Notes: generated by a model not told the origin, from the sequence alone. 64,000 nucleotides of DNA from Heliopora coerulea (GCA_030142905.1 JASJOG010000149.1:744001-808000), one strand, 5' to 3'; shown: positions 35,801 to 49,357, counted from the stretch's first letter. Made by a program: numbers and translations.

Positions 35801-36018
35801 ATTCATTGAAAAACTTGGTATTCCACACTTTTTTCTAATTTGTCAGTCAGTGCTTTTACCAAGTTAGAGGAACACATTTTGCTTGTATTAAAGTATACTT
35901 TGCAGAGATCATATTTTATCCAACCCTGCTCAAGTGCCAGGGCCATACTGTAACTCATCACAGCAGCCAATGCCAAACAAAAGTTGGCAAATGAACTTAC
36001 AATCCATTAAGTAAGCAT

Positions 36019-36510
36019 TAATGCTGCTCCCGATTAATCGATTATTTTTTGGCAATCGATTATTCTTAAAAATAATCGGATCATTGACAACAACTACGCA
36101 CAGCATGATATTCACCTCAACGTTCTTTCTGCAATTAAAATAAATGCAAAGAGATCACGCTCTCATTGCAGTCAATAGTGGTCTCGAAGAAGCGTGCAGC
36201 ACTTCAGCCAGCTGTTCTTGATGCACTGTTATTTTTAAACAAAAACAATATGTAGGCAGTCAAAGTGCATATTTCTTTATTTTGGCTATTTCCCTGTGTT
36301 TATATAATTATACTATATAAGTTTTTTTCTTGAATTTTTTTACTGGAAAATTTCAAAACTTTAAAAACATTAAAACACACTCCTTTCTTTGAAAGGACAA
36401 ACCACTGTGGACGTGTCATGATTTAATTTATTCAATACGATTAATCGATATTAATCGATTGTTGACAGCGATTAATTGATTATGGATATAAACCGATGGG
36501 AGCAGCACTA
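36019..36510. mobile_element. hAT-like MITE, 492 bp, with AATCGATTA subterminal repeats
   Basis: A perfect 8-bp duplication GTAAGCAT flanks the element (36011-36018 and 36511-36518). The termini are 13-bp inverted repeats TA(A/G)TGCTGCTCCC. Just inside each end are several copies of AATCGATTA-like palindromes (36034-36062 and 36439-36482). The interior is non-coding and AT-rich. Target-site size and end structure place it with hAT; the transposase that moved it is not in this window. Confidence 0.85.
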
Positions 36511-37438
36511 GTAAGCATATTTGAAAACATAAGTGTTAACAGATTTTTGTCCTCTCGATTTGCTCAACACGTCTGTGAGATTGCTCAACTTCGACAGTCA
36601 GCAGCTACTAGATTTGTCACAAGTCTATGGAACATACTTACATGCCTTTGAAATGTTCAAACACACTGGTCTTAGTGGTTTGGTTGAAAGGATCATGAGA
36701 GTATGATAAATTTGAACATCAAAGATCACCAATTAGAAGGAAAAAATGTGGCTACATTTTTGTCTTGTGGCTAATGCATCTTAATCCCTGGCACCCATTA
36801 AGCCATGTGAGACAACTGTTTGAATTAAAGTAAACAGTTTGAACCTTGGATTATCGGCCAGTGTTCAAGGTTGATCACCTAAGATCTATTTAGTCTTGAG
36901 TTCTGCTGGTAGACCAGTGTTAACTGATGTTTTGAGAGCTCAGTGGCAGTCAATCTCAAAGTCAAGTTAGGAGTCTGTCAGGTTAGCCTGTTTGTTGATG
37001 TCCGTCATCTGCAGTCTGTGTTTAAGTGAAGGCCAGATAACTGTCAGCCAGATGAAGTGATTAATCAGTCTTTGATTTGACATGAGCAATTCTGTAGTTT
37101 TGGTCACTTAGTCTTCCTGAGCCCAAGTGCCAAACAGTCATAATTGATGGAAACAAACAACTTATCAATGAATGTTAAGAAAAACGTGCAAATTAACTTT
37201 TTATTCAGATGATTTACTGGCATTAACAAAAAGGGAAAAAAAATACTGTAATGGTGTCCAGATTTACTGAATGCAGTGTTTAGTCATAAATATTTCTACA
37301 AATTGGCCACTTCATTTAAAGGAAATGCATCCAAGATTTCAAAGAAACATGAAGACCTCTTTCTAAGTTGTTTTTTTCGTATAAAATAAGATACTAGGTA
37401 AACTGTCAAACTTTTCATTTGTTGCCAAGGTTTGGAAT

Positions 37439-39021
37439 TTAAGACAAACGCCAAGCAACATAGAGTTCCTTGAATTTGTCAAATCCAGCAAGAACACCAG
37501 CACCTGCTACACCTCTCAAGATGTTTGCTCCAGCTCCCTTCATAAGGGACAATGGTCCTTCATTCTTGACAACTTGAACAAAGCAATCAAATGATCCCTT
37601 GTATTTCACTGCTTCTCCAGAGGTCATCATCATACGCCTCCTAATTGTGTCAATTGGATAGGAGGCCAGCCCAGCACTGATGGTCACTGCATAGCCAAGA
37701 CCAAACGAAAGAATAAGGCCTAAAATTATGTGAGAAAGATTGAAAAATAAGTTTGCTGAAATTCTAATTTTATGCATTTTTCACCCTGAAATCTACAAAG
37801 TACAAACCACTTAACATAACATTAGAAAAATACACTGCACAAAATGCTGCTGTCATATTTTTCAGAACTAGTATAGCATAAAGGTAACAGTCAAAATACA
37901 AAAAGACTGGTTAAGCAAAAGCTTCTCACTGAAAAAAAAAAAAAACTTTCATATTTTTCTAGAACAGCTATGCAGAAAACTTTCTGTGATAGGATTACCA
38001 AAGATGTGCAAAGTTTCAAGGGAATTCTTCAAATTTAAGTTACATATCAGTGTTCTCCCAAGAGCACAAGATAATGATGTGCATTTAAATTTGAAACCAC
38101 TTACTCAAAATGGCAGAAGTACTTAAGTTCCACATCTTACTTAGGTTATACCTGGCTGTAAGTCCATTTTTTATTTATATGACAAATCTATTTTACAATG
38201 TCATGTTCCAAACCATGCCATTAAACATGTTACGAGTATACAGTGACTTCTTCATGAAGCATTTGAATATCAATCACTAAGTTCTTAACTTATGGCATTT
38301 ATTCCATCACAAATTTCCAACCAATCAAGCTTTCCATAATTGTTATTACTGAATAATACTTAATTGTATTAAGCTAACATTTACCTGCATTTTCACCTAG
38401 CACAATTGGTTTTAAGGTATCATAAAGTCCAAAATAGAACCCACGGTACACAACAATGCCAACACATGAGATTGCAAAACCACGATAAAGGCCAGCTATT
38501 CCATCACTCTTCAAGGTCTTTCTGTACACATCAATGAGACCATTGAATTGGCGTTCACCACCCCCCTTGCCAGCAGCTTTAGCATCATTAGCCAATCTGG
38601 TTCGAGCATAATCCAGAGAATACACAAATACCAAAGACATGGCACCAGCACAGCCACCAGAAGCAAGATTTTTTGCAAACTTTGTTCCATAGGAATCAGT
38701 ATTACTGCTTTTGAAAATTTGCTTCACTTTGTCTTTAAAAGCGAAGTTAAGAGCTTGTGTTGGGAAGTAACGGATACAATTGGCTAAATTACCTCTCCAG
38801 AAAGGTAAAATGCCTTCAGAACGATATGTACGGATAGTACAGTCAATGACACCTTTGTAAGGCTCACTAAGACGACCAGCCTTAATCATTTCATCCTGGT
38901 TTTGAACCATAAGCTTAATTCGTTCTATTGGGGCTGCAGCAGTTTTTGAAATAATGGCAGCTGCTCCACTAAGACAGAAGTTTTCAGCAAAGCCAAGCTT
39001 TTTGGTTCGTCGTTCAGCCAT
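37439..39021 (-). CDS. Mitochondrial ADP/ATP translocase (SLC25A4/5-like), copy 1
   Basis: Minus-strand exons 39021-38385 and 37719-37439 encode 305 residues. The protein exchanges cytosolic ADP for matrix ATP across the inner mitochondrial membrane and belongs to the SLC25 carriers, with six membrane helices in three repeats. The three carrier motifs are visible: PIERIK (31-36), SLDYARTR in repeat 2 and PIDTIRR (234-240). The ADP/ATP-carrier signature RRRMMM is at 239-244. Length fits the family (about 300). The single coding intron is phase 1 and lies at the end of repeat 2. An acceptor-like TTCTAG directly precedes the ATG, so a 5' leader intron is likely; a donor candidate lies at about 39863 (TCAAG then GTTTGT). 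A close paralog follows in tandem at 41532-43053 with an identical intron position. Confidence 0.95.
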
Positions 39022-41531
39022 CTAGAACATTCAAAATAATTATAAAAATATTTTCTTCAGTAAAAAATTTCACAACATTGATTACAACGTTTTAAAAGGT
39101 AGTTTGTTTCTAACACATTAAATCTGAGGCTTTTTAAATGCCGGAGACCTATTTTGGTTAAGGTCCAACATTCCTTAAGAACATTAATATTATAACAGAT
39201 GAGACACGAAGTAATACCGCAAAATGACTGCTCCTAAGGTATAGTTTATGGTTTTGAAGATTCGTTTTTAAACAATAGTAGGAAAACCTTCTTCCGAAGG
39301 GTGATTTTCAGAAACGTTCAAGAGCAATAAACAGCAATTTCTATTATGGGCCCACAAAACATTCAATTGCGCAACCAAACTATACATCAGAGGTCCAGTC
39401 CTACTCAAATATCGCAAACTATGTTCACTTTCAAACACTGATGAACAAAAAATCTTAAACTATAACAGTTTTTCTCAAAACTGAATTCCCAATGCGAATA
39501 GAACTAAGCATATTTCAGCTGCGATAACTACGTCTATGCTCGAACAGTCCCCAACTACTAACCACATACCCATGGAATCGCCTTGAAATCCAACGTGAAG
39601 CTTCCAAGATAGCAATCATATTTTGTTAGAATAACAATGTACCAAAAACTTTTAAAAGGTAAACGACAGAAACCATTTAAATTACGATCTTTTTTTGAAG
39701 TAGACTGATACACCGGCAAAATTAATTATACTATTTCTCCGGCAATTCAATCACTTTTACTGCTAAATTTCGCTTTACAACGAAAGTTAATTTAGCATTA
39801 GGCAACTTGAATCATATATCTTAAATACAAAATACATAGACATAGAAATGTTTTCCACAAACCTTGAATTCCACGTGCGGTATCGTTGAACACCTCCGAA
39901 GAAAAAGGACTCGTCTTTCGGAAGCAACTGGCAAATTTACGTCACAATTTAAGATGACGCCTATGGAGTTCCCGTATGATACATACGAACCCCTAGAGAG
40001 TGTCGAAGTCTTTCACGTGATGTCCAAAGTCCAATTTAGACCCCCGTCACCTTCGAGAGGTGATAGTTCAATATTTCAAGTGTTTGGGCTGTTGATTACA
40101 CGCATACTGAGCCCAAATTGAGATGAAACCGGGCAACCTCACCACTGTTTCTAATGACAACTTTCTCAGTTCATATTCATGTAAACAAATTAATTACATG
40201 TCGCAAAAACGCCTTTTCAAAGTTTGAACCAACACTTGCAACATGCAGTTGCAAGACACGCAATCAAAAGCGTGTTTGGGTTTTTCAGACTTTGTACCAC
40301 AGTGTAGAAGGAAATCTTTAGTGGAGCAAACATTCGGCCTTTTCAAGTAAATAGTGGTGTCCATATCCGCATTTCTGTAATTTTGACCTTATACTAAACT
40401 ATATATCCGTTTCTCCTGACTTTCTGCCGCTATTTTTGAGGTCTTTTGCCTTTTTTATACCAGCTCGAAAGAATTGAAACCAGTTTTTGTAGGAACATTG
40501 TCAAAAATAAAGCGCAACATTTCTTTTGATCATTTTTTTTTTCCCCACAGTGATCAAAATTTTTCGAGAGAGCCCGAGTGGTCAAATACCCCTCAAAGGT
40601 CCAACTGGGCGCGGTTCAGAGGTGTGGATGCTGAGGGACAGCTTCCCCTTACTAAAGTTTGAATGAAAGTTTTGCCACAAGACGTTTTGTTTTGAACAAC
40701 CATAGGACTAGAGCACATGCCAATCATGACTCCTTCCTGAGGTTTTCAAGGGGTGATCATCTTGGCAGAAGATTTAAGTGAATTGCTCATGCTACCTAGG
40801 TGGATACCACACCACTACTGATGTGGCTGCTGCCACTATCCCTAATTTAGATCTGGCTTTCATATCTTCAATCAATAAATTGATTCTCTCACACAAATGT
40901 TACTTTCCCTCAGACTGATTCATAATAATAAGCCCATAATTTGGCTCATTTAACTGTATTGTCAAGCCTTCATGGGCTCTAACTTTTCATGAGCCTGCTG
41001 AATTTGAATTGTCCATGTGGTTGTTGGCAGGATTTTTCCACTAGGGGTAAAAACATTTCTCACAATAATAAGGTGTGGGCCTTCTTGTCATTTTCCAATC
41101 AAAGTAATTCACCATCTTATTTAAGTCAGAGCTTGATAAAACAACCAGAGTTAGAGTGGTTGGTTAGGGAAATGGGGCTGCTCACATGTAGGGTAAACGT
41201 AGGGTAAATGGAAAGAATCTGTACCCACATGATGTAGCTTATGTAAAATCATACCCCTTACATGGGAGATAATAAATATTATAGAACTGCCTCTTATCTG
41301 TAAGATAATATCTCAGTTTATGTGAAAGAACAAGTAAAATTTAAGGAGAGCATACACTATAAATTTAGTTAAAAAAATATAAAAAGTTCCAGCAAAGAAT
41401 AGTCCAGTTTCCCACATTAAAGATGAATTGGGATGGTCAAGTTTGAGAAACATTCCCCATTATGACTTATTTCATGATTTAAAACAAAACAAACAATAAT
41501 AGTCAGAATTTGTTTAAATGGTTGCCAAGTT
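39022..41531. other. Region between the two translocase genes
   Basis: Non-coding. The part nearest 39021 should hold the 5' leader, a probable leader intron and promoter of copy 1. The part near 41531 is the 3' untranslated region of copy 2. No other gene or clear transposon end is visible. Confidence 0.5.
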
Positions 41532-43053
41532 TTAAGCCAGACGCCAAGCAATATAAAATTTCTTGAACTCATCAAATCCTACAAGAACACCAGCACCAGC
41601 TACACCTCGTAAGACATTTGCTAAAGCTCCCTTCATCAAAGACAAAGGTCCTTCTGTTTTCACAACTTGAATTAAGCAATCAATGGATCCTTTATACTTT
41701 ACAGGTTCTCCAGAGGTCATCATCATACGTCTCCTTATTGTGTCAACTGGATATGAAACCAGCTCACCAAGAATTGTTACAGCATAGCCAAGGCTAAATA
41801 AAACGATGAAACCTAAAGGACATTAAAGGTAAAAATGAAACACCTGTATTGTATGAGCAACCACATAAAGTGTCAAACAGCAACCATATCTTTTTGGTAT
41901 AAACTTTATCATTAATTCTTCAACCCAAAAGCTGGCCTAGAAATCTCTGTTCACCCCATGGGTAAGGGGGTGATGGTTTAGCTTTCATGTTCAGGGGCAT
42001 ATCTTAACTATTCTTTGCAGGGAGTAAAACCATTAAGAGTTACCAACCAGTCATAAAAGCCATTGGTCAAATTTGGCTGAAGTTGAACAAGAGTGACGTT
42101 TTTTAATGAGATATGTGGGGGCTCCCACATTTCAAGATTTTTAAGAGAATTTTGGATAATACAGCTTTAAAATTGCATCAAATTGTTAGGTGTGATATTG
42201 CTACAGTCTATACTTTATTGAGAGTTTAGGAACTCTAATCTGGATTGGTATTTATTATCATGCACTTCTTACTCTTGTTTACTGATGAGTTTGCAGTAAC
42301 TTAAGGTGTAATGTTCAACTGCTGACTGGTTGTGGTACTTGAACTAAGCTGCAACAGACTCAAAATAGTTTACAAAAAATACAATTTGAGAAGCAAATTA
42401 TGAGTTATTATACCTGCATCTTCTCCCAGCATTATTGGCTTCAAGGTATCATACAAGCCAAAGTAAATTCCTCGATACAGTACAATGCCTACACATGAGA
42501 TTACAAATCCACGGTACAGTCCAACAATTCCATCACTTTGTAATGTCTTTCTGTACACATCAATGAGACCATTAAACTGGCGTCCACCCCCACCTTTACT
42601 GGCAGCTTTAGTATCATTGGCCAACCGAGTTCGAGCATAATCAAGAGAATAGACAAAAACCAACGATAGGCCACCAGCACAACCACCAGCTGCTACATTT
42701 TTGCCAAATTTTGCCTGATATGAATCTGAATTTTTTGCTTTAAACATCTGGTTCACTTTATCTTTGAAAGCAAAGTTAAGTGCTTGTGTGGGGAAATACC
42801 GAATACAGTTAGCCAAGTTACCTCTCCAGAAAGGCAGGACACCCTCTGATCGGTATGTACGGATAGTACAATCAATTACACCCCTGTAAGGCTCATTAAG
42901 ACGACCGGCCTTGATCATTTCATCTTGGTTCTGTACGAGAAGTTTTACACGTTCAATGGGGGCTGCAGCAGTTTTAGAGACAATTGCAGCTAATCCACCC
43001 AGGGCAAAATTCTCAACAAATCCAAGCTTTCTGGATAATTGTTTGTCTTCCAT
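41532..43053 (-). CDS. Mitochondrial ADP/ATP translocase (SLC25A4/5-like), copy 2
   Basis: Minus-strand exons 43053-42414 and 41812-41532 encode 306 residues. It carries the same three carrier motifs as copy 1 (PIERVK at 32-37, [15 protein letters not shown]) and RRRMMM at about 240-245. The intron position and phase match copy 1, so the two arose by tandem duplication. Differences cluster at the N-terminus (MEDKQLSRK against MAERRTKK) and in helix 5, where copy 1 has the usual ISAGLASYP and this copy has ILGELVSYP, placing Glu230 in a membrane helix. An in-frame GTG just upstream was passed over in favour of the ATG. It is probably a second isoform differing in tissue or stage of expression; sequence alone does not show which. 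Confidence 0.94.
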
Positions 43054-44684
43054 CACAAGAAGTGCGGATTACCATCCGTACAGGTCGTTATAGCATGTCC
43101 TCCAATGCCTCGGATCTTATCAGGAATTAAGTTTCCAACCAGGTAATTTCACAGCAAGTGAATCAGGCAAGTCAAACAAACCACTTAATCGTCAACACTC
43201 CAAGTTTGTTCGATGGTAATAATTACAAAATAACTTTTACTGGCGAAAACGAGCAACCCAGAACTGCTTTTCCAGAGCTCTTTTCGTCTGATCTCACTCT
43301 GTACGAGGAAATTCAGTTTGGTCAACAGACCACCAAATTTACGTCACCAGTCTGCGACTAAAGGAAACGCTGAAGAGTTTGAATGGCACCGACACCATAA
43401 ATCACTGATCTTTTGCGTGGATTATGTCAGGTCGAAGTTTGTACTGAAGAAATGACTGGTACATGCTTTTTCATTCAGTGGAATGCTTGAAGTTAAATTT
43501 CAACCAAGTTTTACATGAATATTTTTGTCAAGATCTGCGATACACGATCAGCATTGTTTCTCTTCCGGCTTACCCAGGCAACTACCTGTCTACAGTAGCA
43601 CTGTGGTCATAGCTACCTGTACAAAACAGCTGTTGTTGCAAGTGTATGGTATGGAAGTACCCTTCCATCTCATGGCTTACCATAGGACTGTGGTTTATCA
43701 AGTCATGTGTAAATTGGAGTATGGTAACTCCAACTGCAACTGCTATCTCTTTTGGTATTCCTCTCAGCTGTGGTACCACTTATGTTACTAGAAAGCTGAC
43801 AGAATTTTCTACAGTCATCCATTTTAGAGTTCTGAATCATTGTTTCTTGTATGAGTAACAAGAAATTCATCCACTGTACTACGTCATTGAAGGTTCTTCA
43901 CTCAAAATGTTTTTTAGTTTTTGCAGCTCAACAATCTATTTGCTATTTACAAACAATTACCCATTTTTGATAACTAATTTATCCATTGAACATGTTATCC
44001 TGGATTTAAACAATCAAATCCATAACCACATCAGAAATTTGAGCTATCAACCATTAAAGAGAAACTGTAAGAGCTTTGGATTAAGGATTCAACATCAAAT
44101 CTAATGGTGAGCTTGACAGATCTTAAAGTACAAAAGCACTTAGTGAATGTTTAACAGTGACAGGTAATTACTAGGTTGCTTATCTCATTAAGCAATCTTT
44201 AAAAATTTCACTGCAAGAAAGCACTGATGTGAGAAATTACTAGTCACAGTACAGGAATAGTTTAATATATGGTTGTCACTCCATTAATCACTAAAATACT
44301 GCAGGTAACAATAAATTCTGGGTAATGAAGTTAAGAAGTAATGACTCAATGTTGATCTATACAAGAATGGAAATGCCATTTAACTTTTATTATTTTTAGG
44401 AACAATTATGCTTATTTCTTGAACAAAATAATTCACAAGCAAGAATAAACAAAGCACTGACACTGCCATTTTGCAACTTTAAAAACTTACATTATTTTCT
44501 ATTTTGTTAATTACATTTGTAATGAAGATATCAATTCGTCGGAAAAAAGCTTGGCTAACTTGCTAAATATTCAAGGAAGTATATTCAAGTAATCCTGATA
44601 ATCAACAGGAACCTCAGTGTCCTTCTGTCCAATCACATGGACAGATAAACAAACCACAGAACTCTCAATGAAGAGCTCCAGTTT
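43054..44684. other. Region between translocase copy 2 and Ran copy 2
   Basis: Upstream region of translocase copy 2, then AT-rich non-coding sequence and the 3' region of Ran copy 2. A minus-strand AATAAA at 44391-44386 is a plausible polyadenylation signal for Ran copy 2. No other gene supported. Confidence 0.5.
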
Positions 44685-47156
44685 TTACAGATCTTCATCA
44701 TCATCTGGTAATGCTGTTTCTTGGGCTTCACGTAACTCATTTTCAACTTTTTCCCTCATTTCTGGATTCATGGCCACTTCAGGTGGAAGCAGTGCTGGCA
44801 TTTCAGTGAACTCGAGGTTGGCATCACCAATGAGCTTCCGAGCAAGCCACAGGAAAGGTTTCTCAAAATTATAATTACTTTTGGCACTGATGTCATAGTA
44901 CTAAACATAAAGTAATAAGAAACCAACCTTTAAGAATTAGGAACCAAGATTTTTTTTATATTAACACAACCATTTCAGCCTTGCTAGCAAAAAATCAGAG
45001 ATCACCAAGAAAAAACTTAACCTGCAATTTATAACTGATAAGGTTTCCTTCTGACCCTCTGAAATAATATCTTATGATTTTATTGATTGATTAGGATTAT
45101 ATGGATTACATTTCCTTATCAAAAATATAGTGCCCAAACATTAGAAAGGGTATCAGAAAAAAAACAAACCAGTAACTGCTTCAGAGATTAATAATATTAT
45201 TAGTATGTCAAGTTTTCTGAATAAAATGAATATGATTAATCTACAACAGTAATAATAATAATAGTAATTAATGTTGTTTGTGCCAGTAACCAGTACACTT
45301 ATTCATACTGTCCTAGAGTATTAAAACAGGCAGAAAAGACATGCAAATGCATTTATGGGAATTCTGTCTCAAGAAATAGTAGCTAATGAAAATTTGATAA
45401 CCATTGCCAAGAATAGAATTTTACCAGGTAGTCTTACCTGTAGAAAAATGTTAAACCCTTGCCAGTCATTAGAGGAAACAACTCATTGACATACTTGCAT
45501 TTTATTTTACACACAAATAGTTGAAATTGATTTCAAAATGTATCATTACAGGAAAAAAACAAGACAAAACTGAATAACTGAACAAATTAGAGTGAGGGCT
45601 TTAATATAAGACAAATAAACCAATATACCTGTAAATTCTTCTTTCTATGAAAGGTGATAGCCTTTGCTTTGACCTTGCGTTCTTTGATGTCCACTTTATT
45701 TCCACATAAAACAATAGGAATTGACTGACACACCCTTTCCAAATCTTTATGCCAGTTTGGAACATTCTTGTAGGTAACTCTTGATGTTACATCAAACATG
45801 ATTATACCACATTGTCCCTGTATATAATATCCATCTCGAAGACCACCAAACTTCTCTTGCCCTGCTGTATCCCATACATTGAACCTTATAAGTCCTCTGT
45901 TTGTGTAGAAGTCCAATGGATGTACCTCAACACCAAGGGTAGCTAAAACAGATGGTAAAATACTTAGAATGTTAAACTTTTACTCAAACATGAACACTCT
46001 TTCATTAAGATGGACAAAAAGCAGGTCTGTTGTTCAGGGTAATCGTGAATATGTTATAGTTTGTATGCAAAAATTTTTCAATAGTACAACTTTTCTACTT
46101 CCTTACAAGACCTAATAGTTCATCTGACATTTACAAATGGTGTTTTCCCTTAACTCTGGAAAGTTTTGAAGTTACTTTTGTCTAAGCTTCTTGAATTTAC
46201 AAGCTTTATCAAAGCCTGAAGTCTCAGCCTAAAGTTTATATAAATACTTCACAAAATGTATGGGAAGGTGCCATGGTAGTGAAAACTGCTTTTCTTTTCA
46301 CATCAGCATGAACAACAGAGTTCTTTCCTTTGTTGAAATAGAGTAAGTGTAAAGAAAATTCCAAGTAATCACTTATGTTTTAATAGAACTCAGATTCACA
46401 TAATTATTTACATAATGCAACTATTCTTCTAGTGTCCTTTTGGTCTATTTCCATGGGCTGTGCATTGTTTTGACAATGTACAGCCCTTGGAACACCTGTG
46501 ACTGGTGATACGCAACACAAACTGGCAGGTATGGCTGATGAAACTACGTTAGTGCAATACAAATTAAAATCTGGGTTAAACGCTTAAACAGAACAATTTT
46601 TGAATTATTCGGAAAGCATCGATTGTCATGGAGCTGTTGCGTGCCTTCGGACATTGAAGTAGAAAAATAATGATACAGATAGGCGGATATAAGCTCTGGA
46701 CAGTGAAAATATGTGGGCAAGTCGTGAAGAATTACGTGTACGAACGTACGATCTGCCGACTGTCGAAGAAATTTTGGATGTCAGTCGTATTTTTTTAGTT
46801 CTGAAATTCAGAAAATTTAACATCATGTGCCACACACTGAGCTACTTTTGAAAACCGAAAAGGAACAGGCTAGGCCTGGAGATATTTTTTAAACACACGT
46901 GCCACTTTAGGTCAAATTATACAGACATAACGAATACGATTTCATTTTTAAACCTACCAACATATTTTTTTTCGAATTCGCCGGTCATATGACGTTTGAC
47001 AAATGTAGTTTTGCCTGTTCCACCATCACCAACGAGGACTAACTATTGCGACACAAAACAGAAGCATTAAGAGAAATAATTTTAGTAAGATGTCTGGAAT
47101 TAGTCGCAAAATGTTACCTTGAAACATGCGTCCGGCTGTCGTTTAGCTGCCTGCAT
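44685..47156 (-). CDS. RAN: GTP-binding nuclear protein Ran, copy 2 (conventional)
   Basis: Minus-strand exons 47156-47118, 47042-46958, 45942-45629 and 44900-44685 encode 217 residues. The motifs are those of ordinary Ran: P-loop GDGGTGKT (18-25), [33 protein letters not shown], the HRKKNLQ basic patch, [20 protein letters not shown] and the acidic tail DDDEDL. It therefore probably supplies the core RanGTP cycle for nuclear transport and mitosis. Exon lengths (39, 85, 314, 216) are identical to copy 1 at 27581, so the two are duplicates. They are in opposite orientation with about 16 kb between them. Compared with copy 1 it keeps the canonical P-loop Gly and the terminal Leu. Confidence 0.95.
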
Positions 47157-49357
47157 AATGGCTGAAAGTTAGTTGCTATAAAACTTTAAAAGTGTACGAA
47201 TATCTCTTCAACTTTCAAATCTTTTCTTTTCAGAAGTTTGGTATTATTTTTTTGCCAAAGATTGATAAGGATTAACATAGAACTAAAGGACTGCTTCGAA
47301 CTGGTCCGAACCAGTACTCCTTCGAATTGTCCAGTAAAATGAAAGTAAAAAACCCGCCTTCCATTTGAACCCGGTATCTCAGTCCCGGATGATGACCGGA
47401 GTTAAAGACATGGAAAAGAAACCCGAGGTCAGAAAAATGAGTGAGAACTCAAGAGGTAGGAGATAAACAACAACAACAAAAAAAAACAAACTGAAAATAA
47501 AAAAGTTTAAGACAAAAAATCTGAGAGAAAATGAGACAACAAGATGTACAGTAATACTTCAACTTCATTACTAAGTCATCATCAGACCAATTTAACGTTC
47601 ACCTTATCTTGTTTTGACTCAGATTTTAAGTTTTCAAAGGTGTTTATTTTTGGTTTGTGTTTTATCTGGGATATACTTTTATTAATTTAGTGAGGATAAG
47701 TTTGGAAAAATTATCATAATTTGTACAGTCATATTGAAGAGCACCTTAAAAATCTTCCATAACATTTTGATTTTGTTTAAAATTACCTTTCAAGTGAGAA
47801 AGAATGGCATTCTTGGATGGTCATTAACTTATTTCTTTCCACAAATATCCAGGTTTTTAGAACAAGGAAATTGATACCTTGTGTACTGTACAGTTATGTT
47901 TAGTTAAAAGGGGCTCAACTGAAAACAGTTTCCATAACATGTATGCTAATTCATATAAACATACCATATTTCAAATTTGGTACTTTTTATTAGTTGGAGA
48001 GGTTAGTATCAATGATATTCTGCATTGTATGAATTTTGTTAAGTCTTAATGGAAAACATGTGCTTGATGTCACAGACTGTCAAATTTACCTGTTTCAAAG
48101 ACCTAAATATCTTGGATTGAGATGAGATATATCACATTTTGGAAAAGAGTGATAGCTAAGGGCAAGGCACAGTTTTGGGGGCACAGAGAATCTTCTTTGT
48201 TTAAAAATTGCTCCCAAAATGTCATTTTCCTATTACTTCACAACCATACATTCACATTTTCTTAGTGTTTTTTAATGTTTCTTCAGATTTTTCTCTGACA
48301 GTTGACTTTCACTTTCCCATTCCTCTTAGAACAGTTCTTTGCCCAAAGCTACAACCCTTTTCTAAAGTGGCCAGTTGACATGTGAAAAATACCTGATTGA
48401 TTTTATCCTCAGGAGCACTTCAAATAACATAATCAATAAAAAGAACTGTTTCCAAAAAAATTCTTTATTTACTCTGAATCATCCATAAGTCAATAAGGTA
48501 AAAGAAGTGTAAATATATTTACATGCCAGTCTTCAGAAAAAAATCAAGTGTGAGCAGGTTACTGTTAAAACAAAAGAAATACCTTGACTGCTGTACCACC
48601 AAGTGCTCGACTACAACCCTGATTAATAATAAACTAGATTTTGAGTATGTCGGTAATTGCTGCAGCTCCCCACCTTAGGGATGAACCTGCACAAAATTTT
48701 CAATGTACACCATTTTTCCTGAGCTTTGACCTTTCAGGCTTTATAGTTACTATTCCATCTCTGAGGATTTTTATAGATAATTTTATATAAATCTGTAATG
48801 CAGGATCTTTTGTTTTTATGATTTAAGGAATTTTTTTTATTCAAATCATTTCATGAGTAATGAAATAGTTCTCCATCTAGAAAAAGCAGACTGCAGAATG
48901 TCAATGTCCTGATAAGAAATATCAATTTAAAACTGTCATGCAACACTTGGGTAATTTGGAGAGTAGGGCAAAACTATCACTAGAGCAATGGGTGTTTAAT
49001 CAAATTCCCATCTTGGCTTTGACATGTATTTTATGTTTGGAATATACACTTGTACACATAAAATATGTGTGTAAGCTCAAAAAATCATACCCCAAAATGC
49101 AGAAAATGGCATTTCAGTGACTCTAGACTTTCAAATTTCAGAGGGGAATATGCCCTGGACCCCTTATAGTTTCTTCCACCCCAGAGGTAGCATTAAAAAT
49201 TTGGTGACTGGCCTGCAGGGTCTACTCATCTATAATAACCAATTGTTGAAATAAAATATTTTTCAATCAACAAATTTTTTAAACTTAAATCTAATTTACA
49301 TATCTTTCTCAATATTTACATAATAATGAAGCATTAGTAAATGAAGAGAATCAAAAT
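47157..49357. other. Intergenic region between Ran copy 2 and MND1
   Basis: About 2.2 kb. Contains the promoter side of Ran copy 2 and the 3' side of MND1. A poly-A-rich patch lies at 47466-47520. I see no coding region or transposon end. Confidence 0.5.

Larger units (their letters stand above)
33057..37438. other. Transposon-rich intergenic region between LLPH and the translocase genes
   Basis: Holds the LLPH 3' region, a SINE split by a hAT element (33744-35800) and a hAT-like MITE (36019-36510), listed separately. The rest, about 36520-37438, is AT-rich with no supported gene and includes the 3' untranslated region of the first translocase. Confidence 0.5.

Noticed and set aside
36520..36720. 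Faint protein-like stretch after the MITE
   Set aside because: Short, interrupted by stops, no motif recognised.
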